This document shows positions 24,931 through 34,722 of a stretch of 64,000 bases of DNA, piece after piece. Every line of letters starts with the position of its first letter. The first letter of the stretch is position 1. The notes below the pieces were generated by a model that was not told the DNA's origin, searched no databases, and saw nothing but the letters and a program-made list of their open reading frames with translations. The stretch is taken from positions 1 through 64,000 of the forward strand of contig JABDJK010000116.1 of assembly GCA_013002535.1 (NCBI GenBank). The letters run 5' to 3'. Origin of the DNA: Hyphococcus sp. (GTDB taxonomy: Bacteria > Pseudomonadota > Alphaproteobacteria > Caulobacterales > Parvularculaceae). A program made the position numbers and the translations under genes.

Positions 24931-24953
24931 GGTTGCAGACGCAGTCTGCAACC
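24931..24953 (-). other. Perfect 10-bp hairpin in the rplO-secY spacer
   Basis: GGTTGCAGAC-GCA-GTCTGCAACC is an exact inverted repeat with a 3-base loop. On the transcript it forms GGTTGCAGAC-TGC-GTCTGCAACC just after rplO. There is no T-run, so it is not a standard terminator; a 3' end-protecting, pausing or processing structure is more likely. A weaker GGCGGA/TCCGCC pair (24900-24923) follows it. Confidence 0.65.
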
Positions 24954-24966
24954 CTTCAGGCAGAGC

Positions 24967-25434
24967 CTATTTTTCGCCTTTGAGCGATATTGAGCCGCCA
25001 ACTTTTTCAACCGCGGCTTTGGCGCCAGCGGTTGCGTGAACGACCTCGATATCGACTTTAGCCTTTAATTCACCGGTTCCGAGGAGGCGAATGCCGGCCT
25101 TGGCGCGGCGAACAACGCCAGCTTCTACTAAAGACGCAACATTGATCGGTTTATTCGCATCGAGCTTGCCGGCGTCAATCGCGGTTTGAAGACGGCCGAT
25201 ATTGACCTCAACATAAGATTTCGCGTTCGGCACATTGAAGCCGCGTTTCGGCAACCGCATATAAAGCGGCATTTGACCGCCCTCAAAAGCGCGAACGCCG
25301 CCAACGCCGGAGCGTGATTTCTGGCCTTTGACGCCGCGACCGGCGGTTTTACCCTTGCCGGATCCGATACCGCGGCCAACGCGCGTACGTGACTTGCGGG
25401 CGCCTTTATTGTCTTTGAGTTCGTTGAGTTTCAT
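24967..25434 (-). CDS. rplO: 50S ribosomal protein L15 (uL15)
   Basis: Large-subunit assembly protein. The start at 25434 gives 155 residues opening [20 protein letters not shown] followed by the glycine-rich [20 protein letters not shown], the standard L15 N-terminus; the track extends 18 codons upstream without similarity. [17 protein letters not shown] and the final [10 protein letters not shown] also fit. It follows rpmD across an 81-bp spacer holding a small GCGCGC-ATA-GCGCGC repeat. Confidence 0.97.
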   Translation of the reverse strand: MKLNELKDNKGARKSRTRVGRGIGSGKGKTAGRGVKGQKSRSGVGGVRAFEGGQMPLYMRLPKRGFNVPNAKSYVEVNIGRLQTAIDAGKLDANKPINVASLVEAGVVRRAKAGIRLLGTGELKAKVDIEVVHATAGAKAAVEKVGGSISLKGEK

Positions 25435-25515
25435 TTGTTCCTCGACTTTCGACGGACCATTTTCAGTAAACGGTGGCCGCCTCGCCAAATGGGGCGCGCA
25501 TAGCGCGCGGGTTAA

Positions 25516-25701
25516 TTATTCGACAATCTCTACCATGTGAGAGACTTTGCGGATCATGCCGCGTACTGACGGCGTATCCTCAAGTTCACGCTCACGGCCG
25601 ATCTTGTTCAGGCCGAGACCGACTAGCGTTGCACGCTGATCTTGCGGGCGCCGGATCGGGCTTCCAGTCTGACGCACTTTGATTGTTTTTTTAGCCGCCA
25701 T
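25516..25701 (-). CDS. rpmD: 50S ribosomal protein L30 (uL30)
   Basis: A 61-residue large-subunit protein. [20 protein letters not shown] and [20 protein letters not shown] followed by [10 protein letters not shown] are the normal bacterial L30 pattern. It sits 12 bp after rpsE. Too short for further inference, but the operon position makes the call secure. Confidence 0.96.
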   Translation of the reverse strand: MAAKKTIKVRQTGSPIRRPQDQRATLVGLGLNKIGRERELEDTPSVRGMIRKVSHMVEIVE

Positions 25702-25713
25702 CGGTTTAGTTCC

Positions 25714-26295
25714 TTACGCTGCGTCTGCCGGCGTACTCTCACCGCCGCCAACGCGACGTGAAAGAATGTCGGAGACTTTCTTGCCGCGCTTCGATGCAAT
25801 TGAGCGCGGGCTTGTCTGGTTCTTCAGCGCATCAACGGTCGCGCGAACCATATTATATGGATTGGACGTGCCAATTGATTTCGCCACAACATCCTGAACG
25901 CCAAGTGTTTCAAAAATCGCACGCATCGGACCCCCGGCGATGATGCCGGTACCAGCCGGCGCTGCGCGAAGGACAACCTTGCCTGCGCCCCAACGGCCTT
26001 GCACGTCATGGTGCAATGTACGGCCTTCTCGGAGCGGAACACGAACGAGATTACGCTTTGCTTCCTGCGATGCTTTACGGATCGCCTCAGGCACTTCGCG
26101 GGCTTTACCCTTGCCGAAGCCGACGCGGCCTTTCTGATCGCCAACGACGACCAAAGCCGCAAAACCGAAGTTTTTACCGCCTTTTACAACCTTCGCCACC
26201 CGGTTTATCGCAACCAGCTTATCGACGAATTCGTCGCGGTCTTCCCGGTCGCCGCCGCGGCCACGTCCGCGTCCTCGTCCCTCGTCACGCGCCAT
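25714..26295 (-). CDS. rpsE: 30S ribosomal protein S5 (uS5)
   Basis: Small-subunit protein at the mRNA entry channel, involved in decoding accuracy. The 193 residues start with an Arg/Gly/Asp-rich leader ([20 protein letters not shown]), then [37 protein letters not shown] and [19 protein letters not shown]. The N-terminal RG-rich leader and C-terminal extension make it longer than E. coli S5 (167), which is common in alphaproteobacteria. Confidence 0.97.
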   Translation of the reverse strand: MARDEGRGRGRGRGGDREDRDEFVDKLVAINRVAKVVKGGKNFGFAALVVVGDQKGRVGFGKGKAREVPEAIRKASQEAKRNLVRVPLREGRTLHHDVQGRWGAGKVVLRAAPAGTGIIAGGPMRAIFETLGVQDVVAKSIGTSNPYNMVRATVDALKNQTSPRSIASKRGKKVSDILSRRVGGGESTPADAA

Positions 26296-26306
26296 AATAA
26301 AACTCC

Positions 26307-26672
26307 CTAAAAGTTGAGGCCGGCTTCACGAGCCGCCTCGGCCAGCGCTTTAACGCGGCCATGATAGATATAACTTCCGCGGTCAAAGACGACGTCCTTA
26401 ACGCCGGCTTCGATTGCACGTTCAGCAACCGCTTTGCCGATCTTCGCCGCAGCTTCAACATTCGAGCCCTTGCCGACATCTTCGCGCAAGGTTTTATCGA
26501 GCGAAGATGCAGATGCGAGCGTCTTGCCATCAACATCGTCGATGATTTGCGCCGCGATATTCTTCGACGAACGGTAGACGGACAAACGCGGACGCGAATG
26601 TTTCGCCTGACTGATCTTTAATCGCGTGCGCTTGGCGCGGTTGCGAGTCTTTACATTTTTACCAACGGCCAT
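26307..26672 (-). CDS. rplR: 50S ribosomal protein L18 (uL18)
   Basis: 5S-rRNA-binding protein of the large-subunit central protuberance. The 121-residue sequence has [40 protein letters not shown] and the C-terminal [19 protein letters not shown]. It is 11 bp before rpsE and 26 bp after rplF, the standard spc order. Confidence 0.97.
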   Translation of the reverse strand: MAVGKNVKTRNRAKRTRLKISQAKHSRPRLSVYRSSKNIAAQIIDDVDGKTLASASSLDKTLREDVGKGSNVEAAAKIGKAVAERAIEAGVKDVVFDRGSYIYHGRVKALAEAAREAGLNF

Positions 26673-26698
26673 GACCGGGTTTCCCTTAATTCGAAGCC

Positions 26699-27232
26699 TT
26701 ACTTCTTCTTGCCTTCCTTACGGAAAATATATTCGTCAGCGTACTTCACGCCTTTGCCTTTATAAGGCTCTGGCGGACGAAATGCGCGAATCTCAGCCGC
26801 GGCCTGTCCAACCTTTTGCTTATCGATGCCGGTAATTACAATCTCCGTCGGCTTCGGCGTTGCGATTTTAACGCCTTCCTTCGGTTCGTAATTGATGTCA
26901 TGCGAATATCCGAGCGCAAGATTGAGAGACGATCCCTTCATTTGCGCACGATAACCAACGCCGACGAGTTCCAGCGATTTGGAAAATTCAGTCGTGACAC
27001 CGTCAACTAGGTTCGCAATCCGCGTGCGGCTCATGCCCCACATGGAACGAGCCGGTTTGGAATTATCGACGGGCGATACTGTGATTTCGTCATTCTCGAG
27101 CGCTACTTTGCAGAGGTCGTTGACGACGAATTCAAGCTCGCCCCTTGGACCTTTTGCTTTCACGGCCTGACCGTCAATATTGACGGTGACGCCGCTGGGC
27201 ACTGGAATAGCTTTTTTACCGATCCGGGACAT
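26699..27232 (-). CDS. rplF: 50S ribosomal protein L6 (uL6)
   Basis: Large-subunit protein near the GTPase-associated centre. The 177 residues begin [20 protein letters not shown], have the first-domain segment [16 protein letters not shown], and end with [20 protein letters not shown], the highly conserved L6 C-terminal block. Located between rpsH and rplR as expected. Confidence 0.98.
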   Translation of the reverse strand: MSRIGKKAIPVPSGVTVNIDGQAVKAKGPRGELEFVVNDLCKVALENDEITVSPVDNSKPARSMWGMSRTRIANLVDGVTTEFSKSLELVGVGYRAQMKGSSLNLALGYSHDINYEPKEGVKIATPKPTEIVITGIDKQKVGQAAAEIRAFRPPEPYKGKGVKYADEYIFRKEGKKK

Positions 27233-27251
27233 GGGACCTAGCTCCTAATTC

Positions 27252-27650
27252 CTAGTAAACTTCGCAAAGCACTTCGCCGCCGACATTGGCGTCGCGCGCA
27301 GCAGCATCTGACATGACGCCTTTCGGCGTCGAGACGATGGAAATGCCAAGACCATTGCGAACCGACGGCAGATCGCCGACAGACGAATAAACACGGCGGC
27401 CCGGCTTTGAAATCCGCTTGATCTTCTGGATAACCGGCGTGCCTTCGAAATACTTCAGCTCAACATCAAAAGACGGCTTTTGACCTTCTTTCTCGATACG
27501 TGAATAGCCGCGAATGTAACCTTCATCCTGAAGCACATCGAGAACCCAGCCGCGAAGCTTGGATGCCGGCACGGACATAACCGAGTGGTTGCGCATCTGC
27601 GCATTGCGGATACGGGTGATCAAATCGCCAATGGGATCATTGATAGCCAT
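27252..27650 (-). CDS. rpsH: 30S ribosomal protein S8 (uS8)
   Basis: Central-domain 16S rRNA binder; in E. coli it also represses the spc operon by binding its mRNA. The 132-residue sequence opens [20 protein letters not shown] and closes with [29 protein letters not shown] in pieces typical of S8. Whether an S8 operator exists near rplE here cannot be shown; I saw no obvious copy of the helix-21-like site. Confidence 0.97.
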   Translation of the reverse strand: MAINDPIGDLITRIRNAQMRNHSVMSVPASKLRGWVLDVLQDEGYIRGYSRIEKEGQKPSFDVELKYFEGTPVIQKIKRISKPGRRVYSSVGDLPSVRNGLGISIVSTPKGVMSDAAARDANVGGEVLCEVY

Positions 27651-27666
27651 TATTAAATCTCTCCCC

Positions 27667-27972
27667 TTACCAGCTCGACTTAACCAGGCCTGGAATCTTA
27701 CCTTCCGAGCCTAGTTGACGAAGCGCGATGCGGGACATCTTGAGTTTACGATAGTAGCCGCGCGGACGACCCGTAACGAGGCACCGGTTGCGGATACGTG
27801 TTTTCGAAGAATTGCGCGGCAACTCAGCCAGCTTCAAAACCGCCATGAAGCGGTCCTCCGCCGGCGTGTCTTCGCTTCGAATAATTTCTTTCAGTCGATT
27901 GCGTCTCGATTCAAACTTTTGCGCCATGCGACGGCGTTTGAGATCGCGCTCGACCATTGATTTCTTCGCCAT
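27667..27972 (-). CDS. rpsN: 30S ribosomal protein S14 (uS14), zinc-free form
   Basis: Head protein of the small subunit. The 101-residue form with a single cysteine ([20 protein letters not shown]) is the long, zinc-independent S14 type; the CxxC-x-CxxC ribbon of short S14 is absent. [20 protein letters not shown] at the N-terminus and the ending GLVKSSW are typical. It is 16 bp before rpsH. Confidence 0.97.
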   Translation of the reverse strand: MAKKSMVERDLKRRRMAQKFESRRNRLKEIIRSEDTPAEDRFMAVLKLAELPRNSSKTRIRNRCLVTGRPRGYYRKLKMSRIALRQLGSEGKIPGLVKSSW

Positions 27973-28031
27973 TGTTTCTCCTTTTCAAGCCGGTTTCCGC
28001 TACCTTTGCGGACCTCGCCTAATTCCCTGAC

Positions 28032-28592
28032 CTATTTGCGAAACGGGAAGTTAAAACCCGCCAGCAATGCTTTTGCTTCTTCATTCGTATTCGCCGATGT
28101 ACAAACGACGATGTCCATTCCCCGGATCTTGTCGACTTTGTCGTAGTCGATTTCCGGAAACACGATGTGCTCTTTCAAACCCATGGCGTAATTGCCGCGC
28201 CCATCGAAACTTTTCGATGACAATCCGCGGAAGTCGCGAACGCGTGGCAGCGCGATAGTGACAAGACGATCAAGGAACTCATACATACGGTCTTTGCGCA
28301 GCGTGACTTTCACGCCAATAGGCATGCCTTCACGCAGCTTGAAATTCGAGATTGACTTGCGCGCCTTGGTTACAACCGGACGCTGACCGGCAATCCGCGT
28401 CAGATCCTCAAATGCGGAATCGACAGCCTTGCGATCGTTGACCGCGTCGCCGACGCCAATATTGATGACAACCTTTTCAATGCCGGGCGTCATCATGGAA
28501 TTCTTATAGCCAAACTGCTCTTTGATCTTTCCGCGGATTTCATCACGGTAAAGCTCTTTCAGCCGTGGCTCGTATTTATCATTCTCAGCCAT
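28032..28592 (-). CDS. rplE: 50S ribosomal protein L5 (uL5)
   Basis: 5S rRNA-binding protein of the central protuberance. With the ATG at 28592 the protein is 186 residues, opening [20 protein letters not shown], with [36 protein letters not shown] and the [20 protein letters not shown] block. The start overlaps the rplX stop by 8 bp, supporting coupling and this start over the track start 17 codons earlier. Confidence 0.97.
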   Translation of the reverse strand: MAENDKYEPRLKELYRDEIRGKIKEQFGYKNSMMTPGIEKVVINIGVGDAVNDRKAVDSAFEDLTRIAGQRPVVTKARKSISNFKLREGMPIGVKVTLRKDRMYEFLDRLVTIALPRVRDFRGLSSKSFDGRGNYAMGLKEHIVFPEIDYDKVDKIRGMDIVVCTSANTNEEAKALLAGFNFPFRK

Positions 28593-28899
28593 CGATGACC
28601 TCGCCTGACGCTTTTGCGAAGCGTACCTTTTTATCGTTCTCAATTTTAAACCCCACGCGCGTGGCCTTCCCCGTTTTCGGGTCGGCCAATGCTACGTTGG
28701 AAATATGAAGCGGCATTTCTTTTGAAATAATGCCACCCTGTTCAGTTTGTGTCTGGCGCTGGTGCTTTTTGACTAGGTTTACGCCGCGCACAATCACACG
28801 ATCGTCTTTCGGCATCACCTTGATGACTTCACCGTTCGCGCCGCGGTCTCTACCCGCCAGAATGACGACCTTGTCGCCTTTTTTAATTTTCGCAGCCAT
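28585..28899 (-). CDS. rplX: 50S ribosomal protein L24 (uL24)
   Basis: Assembly-initiator protein of the large subunit. The 104 residues contain the KOW motif [20 protein letters not shown] and the segment [20 protein letters not shown]. The product begins MAAKIKKGD. Four bases separate it from rplN, and its end overlaps rplE by 8 bp. Confidence 0.97.
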   Translation of the reverse strand: MAAKIKKGDKVVILAGRDRGANGEVIKVMPKDDRVIVRGVNLVKKHQRQTQTEQGGIISKEMPLHISNVALADPKTGKATRVGFKIENDKKVRFAKASGEVIDG

Positions 28900-28902
28900 G
28901 GC

Positions 28903-29271
28903 TTAGAGCACCTCCGGAGCGAGCGACACGATTTTCATCTGTTTGGCGACGCGCAATTCGCGCGTAACAGGCCCAAAGATACGTGTGCCGATCGGCTCTT
29001 TGTTATTATTGATCAAGACAGCTGCATTGCGATCGAAACGAATGACCGAACCATCGCGGCGTATGATGTCTTTTGCGGTGCGCACGACCACTGCCTTCAT
29101 GACCTGGCCTTTTTTCACTCGCCCGCGCGGGATCGCCTCTTTAATCGAAACGACAATGATATCGCCAACGCCTGCATATTTACGCTTCGCGCCGCCGAGC
29201 ACTTTAATGCACTGAACGCGTTTCGCGCCGGAATTATCCGCGACATCCAAGTTTGTTTGCATCTGGATCAT
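28903..29271 (-). CDS. rplN: 50S ribosomal protein L14 (uL14)
   Basis: Large-subunit protein at the intersubunit face contacting 16S helix 44. The start at 29271 gives the universal 122-residue form: [40 protein letters not shown] and [12 protein letters not shown] near the end. The track adds 13 non-homologous codons upstream, which I discard. Confidence 0.98.
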   Translation of the reverse strand: MIQMQTNLDVADNSGAKRVQCIKVLGGAKRKYAGVGDIIVVSIKEAIPRGRVKKGQVMKAVVVRTAKDIIRRDGSVIRFDRNAAVLINNNKEPIGTRIFGPVTRELRVAKQMKIVSLAPEVL

Positions 29272-29343
29272 GACGATCCTCCCGATGGGCGACGCCGCCC
29301 GATTGAACATTTGCTACGAGCGCCGATGCGCCGCAGCGTTACC

Positions 29344-29586
29344 TTAACCTTTTGAGCCTTCGCCGATGACTTCCCATCGTTTCAGCTTCGACTTCGGCGC
29401 ACATTCCTGAATGCGCACGAGGTCGCCCGACTTGAACTTGTTCTCTGCATCATGCGCGTGGAACCGGTTCGAACGGCGAACTGTTTTTTTGAACAGCGGG
29501 TGCGTAAACGCACGCTCGACGCGAACGACAACTGTCTTGTCGCCCTTGTCGCTGACTACTTCGCCTTGAAGAATTCGCTTTGGCAT
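29344..29586 (-). CDS. rpsQ: 30S ribosomal protein S17 (uS17)
   Basis: Primary 16S rRNA binder of the small-subunit body. Starting at 29586 the protein is 80 residues: [39 protein letters not shown] and [20 protein letters not shown]. The 21 extra codons of the track start overlap rpmC and show no similarity. It follows rpmC by 10 bp. Confidence 0.97.
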   Translation of the reverse strand: MPKRILQGEVVSDKGDKTVVVRVERAFTHPLFKKTVRRSNRFHAHDAENKFKSGDLVRIQECAPKSKLKRWEVIGEGSKG

Positions 29587-29596
29587 TGTCTCGCCT

Positions 29597-29797
29597 CTAG
29601 TTCTTATTGCTTCGGCTGCGTTCGCCGATAATTGTTTTGATACGTGCAATGTCCTTGCGCACTTCAGTAACCTGTGCAGTCTTTTCCAACTGGCCGGACG
29701 CCTTTTGGAAGCGCAGGTTGAATTGCGTTTTCTTCAACTGAAGCAGCTGGTCTTCCAGCTCGTCGTCAGTCTTGTCGCGGATTTCGCTCGCCTTCAT
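29597..29797 (-). CDS. rpmC: 50S ribosomal protein L29 (uL29)
   Basis: A 66-residue two-helix protein at the peptide exit tunnel rim, near the docking site for trigger factor and [23 protein letters not shown], then [20 protein letters not shown] and [17 protein letters not shown], are diagnostic. It lies 11 bp after rplP. Confidence 0.97.
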   Translation of the reverse strand: MKASEIRDKTDDELEDQLLQLKKTQFNLRFQKASGQLEKTAQVTEVRKDIARIKTIIGERSRSNKN

Positions 29798-29808
29798 CTC
29801 AAACCGTC

Positions 29809-30222
29809 CTATTCGCCAACACGCGTCACGATGCGCGTTTTGATCGGCAACTTCGCTGCGCCAAGCTCAAGCGCGTGGCGTGCGACTTCGTCGCTGACGC
29901 CGTCAATTTCAAACATGATCCGGCCTGGTTTCACTTTGGCCGCCCAAAATTCAACGGAGCCTTTACCTTTACCCATCCGGACTTCAGTCGGCTTTTTAGA
30001 AACCGGCACGTCCGGAAATATGCGGATCCACACCCGGCCAGCACGTTTCATTGCGCGCGTGATCGCACGACGCGTCGCCTCAATCTGGCGAGCCGTAACA
30101 CGCTCTGGCTCTAGCGCTTTCAAGCCGTGCGAGCCAAAGTTAAGATCGGTGCCGCCTTTTGCGACGCCTTTGATCCGCCCTTTGTGCATCTTCCGGAATT
30201 TTGTCTTCTTCGGTTGAAGCAT
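29809..30222 (-). CDS. rplP: 50S ribosomal protein L16 (uL16)
   Basis: Large-subunit protein organising the A-site tRNA region. The 137 residues contain [40 protein letters not shown]-like text (here [20 protein letters not shown]), [20 protein letters not shown] and [13 protein letters not shown]. Length matches E. coli L16 (136). Positioned between rpsC and rpmC. Confidence 0.98.
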   Translation of the reverse strand: MLQPKKTKFRKMHKGRIKGVAKGGTDLNFGSHGLKALEPERVTARQIEATRRAITRAMKRAGRVWIRIFPDVPVSKKPTEVRMGKGKGSVEFWAAKVKPGRIMFEIDGVSDEVARHALELGAAKLPIKTRIVTRVGE

Positions 30223-30254
30223 GACGCCTCTCCTGAACTAACCTTTTACTTCTT

Positions 30255-30953
30255 CTATCGGCGCTGGTGACCGACGCTGCCGGTCTGCGCTTCAATCAAA
30301 CGGTTCTCCTGGGCCATCGGATCATGTTCCATGATCTCGCCCTTGAAGATCCAAACCTTGACGCCGATCGAGCCGTAAGTCGTAGCGGCTGTAGCGACGC
30401 CGTAATCAATATCTGCGCGCAAAGTGTGGAGCGGAACGCGACCTTCGCGATACCATTCCATACGCGCAATCTCTGCGCCGCCGAGGCGGCCGGCGACATT
30501 AACGCGGATACCAAGAGCGCCCATACGCTGCGCTGTTTGCATGGCGCGCTTCATGGCGCGGCGGAATGCAACCCGACGCTCAAGCTGCTGCGCGATATTT
30601 TCAGCAACGAGCGTCGCGTCAACTTCCGGCTTGCGTATCTCAACAATGTTGAGAACAGCTTCCGACGAGGTCAGCTTTGACAATTCCTGGCGCAACTTTT
30701 CGATGTCTGCACCCTTCTTGCCGATCACCACGCCCGGACGCGCCGTGTAGATCGTCACGCGACATTTTTTGTGCGGGCGCTCGATCACGATGCGCGAGAC
30801 GCCGGCCTGAGCCAAACGCTTTTCGAGGAACGCGCGAATCCGACGGTCTTCGTGCAAGAGATCGCCATAGGTCGCTTTGTTAGCGAACCAACGCGAATCC
30901 CAAGTACGATTGATCCCGAGGCGCAAGCCAATAGGGTTTACTTTCTGACCCAT
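30255..30953 (-). CDS. rpsC: 30S ribosomal protein S3 (uS3)
   Basis: Head protein lining the mRNA entry tunnel. The 232-residue sequence begins [20 protein letters not shown] and has a KH domain with the GxxG loop in [20 protein letters not shown], then [20 protein letters not shown] and [12 protein letters not shown]. Its ATG overlaps the last base of rplV, showing tight coupling. Confidence 0.98.
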   Translation of the reverse strand: MGQKVNPIGLRLGINRTWDSRWFANKATYGDLLHEDRRIRAFLEKRLAQAGVSRIVIERPHKKCRVTIYTARPGVVIGKKGADIEKLRQELSKLTSSEAVLNIVEIRKPEVDATLVAENIAQQLERRVAFRRAMKRAMQTAQRMGALGIRVNVAGRLGGAEIARMEWYREGRVPLHTLRADIDYGVATAATTYGSIGVKVWIFKGEIMEHDPMAQENRLIEAQTGSVGHQRR

Positions 30954-31333
30954 CAGGCGGCCTCCTCAACTTCTTTGACGATAATCGTTATTTCCGAGAA
31001 CGGCTTATGAATTCTGCCGACCCGGCCGCGAGCACGAGCGCGCCAGCGCTTCATCACAATGTTCTTTCCGACAAACGCCTTGTCGACGACCAGCGAGTCG
31101 ATATCGAGATCGTGGTTATTCTCCGCATTAGCGATCGCGCTCTCCAGGACTTTCTTGACGTCCTTAGCGATGCGTTTTCGCGAGAAAGAGAGATCAGCAA
31201 GCGCTTTCTCAACTTTCTGACCGCGGATCATTTGCGCAACGAGGTTGAGCTTTTGCGGGGAGACGCGGATGTTGCGTCCCTTCGCCAATGCTTCTTTGTC
31301 GCCTACGCGGCGTTCGTTTTTCTTCTGGCCCAT
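30953..31333 (-). CDS. rplV: 50S ribosomal protein L22 (uL22)
   Basis: Lines the exit tunnel; mutations in its loop affect macrolide sensitivity. The 126-residue sequence has [40 protein letters not shown] and the terminal [21 protein letters not shown] charged leader ([19 protein letters not shown]) precedes the core. It is 2 bp after rpsS and overlaps rpsC by one base. Confidence 0.97.
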   Translation of the reverse strand: MGQKKNERRVGDKEALAKGRNIRVSPQKLNLVAQMIRGQKVEKALADLSFSRKRIAKDVKKVLESAIANAENNHDLDIDSLVVDKAFVGKNIVMKRWRARARGRVGRIHKPFSEITIIVKEVEEAA

Positions 31334-31335
31334 GA

Positions 31336-31614
31336 CTACTTCCTTCGCGCCTTTTTATCAGCGCCATGACCGTAATATGTGCGCGTCGGCGAGAATTCGC
31401 CGAGCTTGTGACCGACCATGTCCTCGGTGATGTGCACCGGGATAAATTTCTGGCCGTTGTAAACGTTGAAAGTTGTGCCAACGAATTGCGGCAAGATCGT
31501 TGAACGGCGTGACCAGGTTTTGATCCCGCCTTTGTGTTTGCCGTCTTGCGATTCTTCCGCCTTTTTCAGGAGGTAGCGATCGACAAACGGTCCTTTCCAT
31601 ACAGAACGCGTCAT
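31336..31614 (-). CDS. rpsS: 30S ribosomal protein S19 (uS19)
   Basis: Head protein contacting S13 and the A-site finger. The 92 residues start [20 protein letters not shown] and include [20 protein letters not shown], then [17 protein letters not shown]. Standard length and place, 20 bp after rplB. Confidence 0.98.
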   Translation of the reverse strand: MTRSVWKGPFVDRYLLKKAEESQDGKHKGGIKTWSRRSTILPQFVGTTFNVYNGQKFIPVHITEDMVGHKLGEFSPTRTYYGHGADKKARRK

Positions 31615-31634
31615 TCGGTTTTAACTCCCTCGAC

Positions 31635-32474
31635 CTATCGCTTCTTCTTGCGCTTGTGACGCGAGCGAATGATGAATTTGTCAGTTGCTTTGTTCTTGCG
31701 GGTCTTAGCGCCTTTAGTTGGACGGCCCCAAGGCGAAACCGGGTGACGACCACCGGAGGTGCGGCCTTCACCACCGCCATGAGGGTGATCGACCGGGTTC
31801 ATGACTACGCCGCGAACCGAAGGACGTTTGCCCTTGTGACGGTTGCGACCGGCCTTGCCGATGTTTTCGTTCATGCGGTCCGGGTTAGAGACAGCGCCGA
31901 CCGTTGCCATGGACTCGCCTGACACCAACCGGACTTCACCAGACTGTAGGCGAACTTGCGCCATTCCGCTGTCACGACCAACAAGCTGCGCGTATGCGCC
32001 AGCAGAACGCGCAAGCTGCCCGCCCTTGCCCGGCTTCAGCTCGATATTGTGAATGATCGTACCAACCGGAATGTTTTTGAGGCGCATGGCGTTGCCAGGC
32101 TTCACATCAACCTTGTCGCCAGCAATGACCTTATCGCCCGCTTTCAAACGCTGCGGCGCAATGATGTAGCTCATCTCGCCATCAAGATATTTGATCAGTG
32201 CGATAAACGCCGTGCGGTTCGGATCATATTCCAGACGCTCAACCTTCGCCTCGACATCAAATTTCGTGCGTTTGAAATCGATACGGCGATAGGTTTTCTT
32301 TGCGCCGCCACCACGACGGCGGACCGTGATGCGGCCGCCATTATTGCGGCCAGCCTTGGATGACAGGCCTTCCGTCAAAGACTTGACGGGTTTGCCCTTC
32401 CAAAGCTCGCTGCGATCGACAAGCACAAGCTGTCGGCGTGACGGCGTCGTCGGTTTGAATTTCTTTAAAGCCAT
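31635..32474 (-). CDS. rplB: 50S ribosomal protein L2 (uL2)
   Basis: One of the most conserved large-subunit proteins, needed for subunit joining and the peptidyl-transferase region. The 279 residues include [40 protein letters not shown], and the C-terminal [20 protein letters not shown] with the invariant histidine linked to peptidyl transferase function. It is 21 bp after rplW. Confidence 0.98.
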   Translation of the reverse strand: MALKKFKPTTPSRRQLVLVDRSELWKGKPVKSLTEGLSSKAGRNNGGRITVRRRGGGAKKTYRRIDFKRTKFDVEAKVERLEYDPNRTAFIALIKYLDGEMSYIIAPQRLKAGDKVIAGDKVDVKPGNAMRLKNIPVGTIIHNIELKPGKGGQLARSAGAYAQLVGRDSGMAQVRLQSGEVRLVSGESMATVGAVSNPDRMNENIGKAGRNRHKGKRPSVRGVVMNPVDHPHGGGEGRTSGGRHPVSPWGRPTKGAKTRKNKATDKFIIRSRHKRKKKR

Positions 32475-32495
32475 AACCTTTGCTCAATCCGTCCG

Positions 32496-32810
32496 TTAAA
32501 GTCCTGTGGTCACGTCGATGGAGTGACCTTCTTCAAGCGTAACAACCGCTTTCTTCACCGTGGACCGCGTATAGGCGTGGCCGCGGAACATTTTGTTTTT
32601 GCCTTTGGTGCGCATCGTGTTGACCGATTTCACCTTGACCTTGAACAACGCCTCAACCGCTTCCTTGATTTGCGGTTTTGTCGCTGTGATCGGTGTTTTG
32701 AAGACAACCTGATTGTGCTCCGACGCAATCGTCGACTTCTCCGTGATAACTGGAGCGATCAACGTGTCGTAGTGGACCTCGAGGCCCTCTTTTTTCTCGA
32801 TCTTGCTCAT
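32496..32810 (-). CDS. rplW: 50S ribosomal protein L23 (uL23)
   Basis: Exit-tunnel protein that docks trigger factor and the signal recognition particle. The 104-residue sequence has [20 protein letters not shown] and [20 protein letters not shown]. Its ATG overlaps the rplD stop by 4 bp, so the two are coupled. The S10-segment order rplD-rplW-rplB is intact. Confidence 0.97.
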   Translation of the reverse strand: MSKIEKKEGLEVHYDTLIAPVITEKSTIASEHNQVVFKTPITATKPQIKEAVEALFKVKVKSVNTMRTKGKNKMFRGHAYTRSTVKKAVVTLEEGHSIDVTTGL

Positions 32811-33424
32811 TTGAGGCGAGCCTCCAGTCCTTCAACGGCCGCCTTCGTCAGAACCAGTTTGTCCTTGCGAAGGATGTCGTAAACATTTGCGCCCATGACC
32901 GGGATCACATCGACGCCCGGCAGGTTGCGCGCCGCGAGCGCGAAATTGTCTTCAAAATCCGTATCGACAATCAGCGCATTGCTGAGATCGAGTTTCTCGA
33001 ACGCAGCAATCATCGTCTTTGTTTTTGAATCAGCAAGCTTCGCCTCGTCGATAACAACCAAAGACCCATCAGCCTGCTTCGACGACAGCGCATGCTTCAT
33101 GGCCAGACGACGAACTTTCTTCGGCAGGTTAATGGCATGGCTGCGAACGCGAGGTCCGTGAGCCTTGCCGCCGCCGCGGAAAATGTTTGCGCCTTTGTTG
33201 CCGTGACGCGCGCCGCCGGAACCCTTTTGGCGGCCATATTTTTTTGAAGTCGCGTTTACGTCGCCGCGCTCTTGCACTTTGTGCGTGCCTTGCTGGCGTT
33301 TCGCCAGTTGATAGACAACGCAGCGGTGCAATATGTCTGCACGCGGCTCTAGGCCGAAGATCGCATCATCGAGATCAACTGATCCCGCTTTCGACGCATC
33401 CAGTTTGAGGACGTCCGTTTTCAT
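32807..33424 (-). CDS. rplD: 50S ribosomal protein L4 (uL4)
   Basis: Exit-tunnel protein; in E. coli it also represses the S10 operon. The 205 residues contain [40 protein letters not shown] and the loop [20 protein letters not shown]. Here rpsJ is preceded directly by tuf without a recognisable long S10 leader, so L4 autocontrol of the E. coli kind is not indicated. Its ATG touches the last base of rplC. Confidence 0.97.
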   Translation of the reverse strand: MKTDVLKLDASKAGSVDLDDAIFGLEPRADILHRCVVYQLAKRQQGTHKVQERGDVNATSKKYGRQKGSGGARHGNKGANIFRGGGKAHGPRVRSHAINLPKKVRRLAMKHALSSKQADGSLVVIDEAKLADSKTKTMIAAFEKLDLSNALIVDTDFEDNFALAARNLPGVDVIPVMGANVYDILRKDKLVLTKAAVEGLEARLK

Positions 33425-34308
33425 TATTCGTCCCCTTCTTTCTTCTCGGGCGCATCACCAACTTCGTCGGCGGATTTAACGCCTGCGTCCGCGTCTTCCG
33501 CGCCTGCAGATTGCTCTTCAAGCGCCTGACGCTGTTGCGCGAGCTCTTCCTCACGGGCAGCCTTTGCGGCGGCCTCTTCTTCAGCAGCAGCTTGAGCCGC
33601 CGCTTCTTCGGCTTGCTTCGCCGCTTCTTCTTTCGCTGACTTCAGCGCAGCCGGCAGAATTGCATTCTCCGGAAACGGCTTTTTGACGGCGTCCTTCACG
33701 AACACCCAACCGCCCTTGGAACCAGGCACAGCGCCTTTAACCAGGATAAGGCCGCGATCTGAATCTGTGCGCACAACCTGAAGGTTTTGCGTCGTCACGC
33801 GGGTCGCGCCCATGTGACCGGCCATCTTCTTGCCTTTGAAGACCTTGCCCGGATCCTGACACTGACCGGTTGAACCATGAGAACGGTGAGAGATAGAAAC
33901 ACCGTGCGTCGCACGAAGGCCGCCAAAGTTGTGACGCTTCATGGCGCCCGCAAAGCCCTTACCGATCGACGTTCCGGTCACATCAACAAACTGACCTTCG
34001 AAATAATGGTCCGCGATGAGCTCTTCCCCAACGCCGAGCATATTGTCTTCCGAGACGCGGAATTCCGCGACCTTTGACTTCGGCTCAACGTTCGCTTTCG
34101 CAAACTGACCACGCTCAGCCTTGGTCGTGCGCTTGGCTTTCTTAGCGCCCGAGCCGAGCTGAACCGCTGTATAGCCATTCGTCTCGACGGTGCGCTGGCC
34201 GACAACCTGACATTTGTCCAGTTGAAGCACAGTGACCGGGATGTGATCACCAGCTTCGGTGTACACCCGCATCATGCCCATTTTTTTTGCGATCAATCCT
34301 GTTCGCAT
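33424..34308 (-). CDS. rplC: 50S ribosomal protein L3 (uL3) with long acidic Ala/Glu tail
   Basis: Early-assembly large-subunit protein near the peptidyl-transferase centre. The core starts [20 protein letters not shown] and contains [40 protein letters not shown] and [20 protein letters not shown]. At 294 residues it exceeds E. coli L3 (209). The last 74 residues or so (from [20 protein letters not shown]) are a highly charged Ala/Glu-rich, probably helical extension ending in KKEGDE. The frame stays open and the overlap with rplD is normal, so it is not a frameshift product. Confidence 0.96.
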   Translation of the reverse strand: MRTGLIAKKMGMMRVYTEAGDHIPVTVLQLDKCQVVGQRTVETNGYTAVQLGSGAKKAKRTTKAERGQFAKANVEPKSKVAEFRVSEDNMLGVGEELIADHYFEGQFVDVTGTSIGKGFAGAMKRHNFGGLRATHGVSISHRSHGSTGQCQDPGKVFKGKKMAGHMGATRVTTQNLQVVRTDSDRGLILVKGAVPGSKGGWVFVKDAVKKPFPENAILPAALKSAKEEAAKQAEEAAAQAAAEEEAAAKAAREEELAQQRQALEEQSAGAEDADAGVKSADEVGDAPEKKEGDE

Positions 34309-34320
34309 TGTATTATGCTC

Positions 34321-34632
34321 CTAAGCGCCCAGCTTGATTTCGACGTCAACGCCGGCCGACAGGTCAAGTTTCATCAGCGCATCAACTGTCTGCGGCGTTG
34401 GATCAACAATATCCAGCATCCGCTTGTGGGTGCGCATCTCAAATTGCTCACGGCTCTTCTTGTTGACGTGCGGCGAGCGGTTAACGGTGTAACGCTCAAT
34501 ACGTGTCGGCAACGGGATAGGTCCGCGCACATCTGCGCCGGTGCGCTTCGCCGTATTGACGATCTCAATTGTCGAAGCGTCGAGCACACGGTGGTCGAAC
34601 GCTTTTAGCCGGATGCGAATATTTTGTTGCAT
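34321..34632 (-). CDS. rpsJ: 30S ribosomal protein S10 (uS10/NusE)
   Basis: Head protein that also serves as NusE in transcription antitermination with NusB. The 103 residues include [40 protein letters not shown] and [20 protein letters not shown]. It follows tuf by 90 bp; that spacer carries a possible GC-rich hairpin (34680-34706) but I cannot identify a promoter with confidence. Confidence 0.98.
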   Translation of the reverse strand: MQQNIRIRLKAFDHRVLDASTIEIVNTAKRTGADVRGPIPLPTRIERYTVNRSPHVNKKSREQFEMRTHKRMLDIVDPTPQTVDALMKLDLSAGVDVEIKLGA

Positions 34633-34722
34633 GGTCTGACGCTTCGCCTGTTCCTGAATTCTTCTCTTAAGAGTCGAATGCGCGGACCGGTTTGACGGGC
34701 CCGCACATTTGATTGTTTCCTG

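Noticed and set aside
25494-25508. GCGCGC-ATA-GCGCGC in the rpmD-rplO spacer
   Set aside because: A six-base GC repeat is common by chance at this composition.
34680-34706. Possible 9-bp hairpin with two G-U pairs in the tuf-rpsJ spacer, considered as an S10-operon leader
   Set aside because: No resemblance to the long L4-responsive S10 leader and no promoter upstream; left as a possible structure only.
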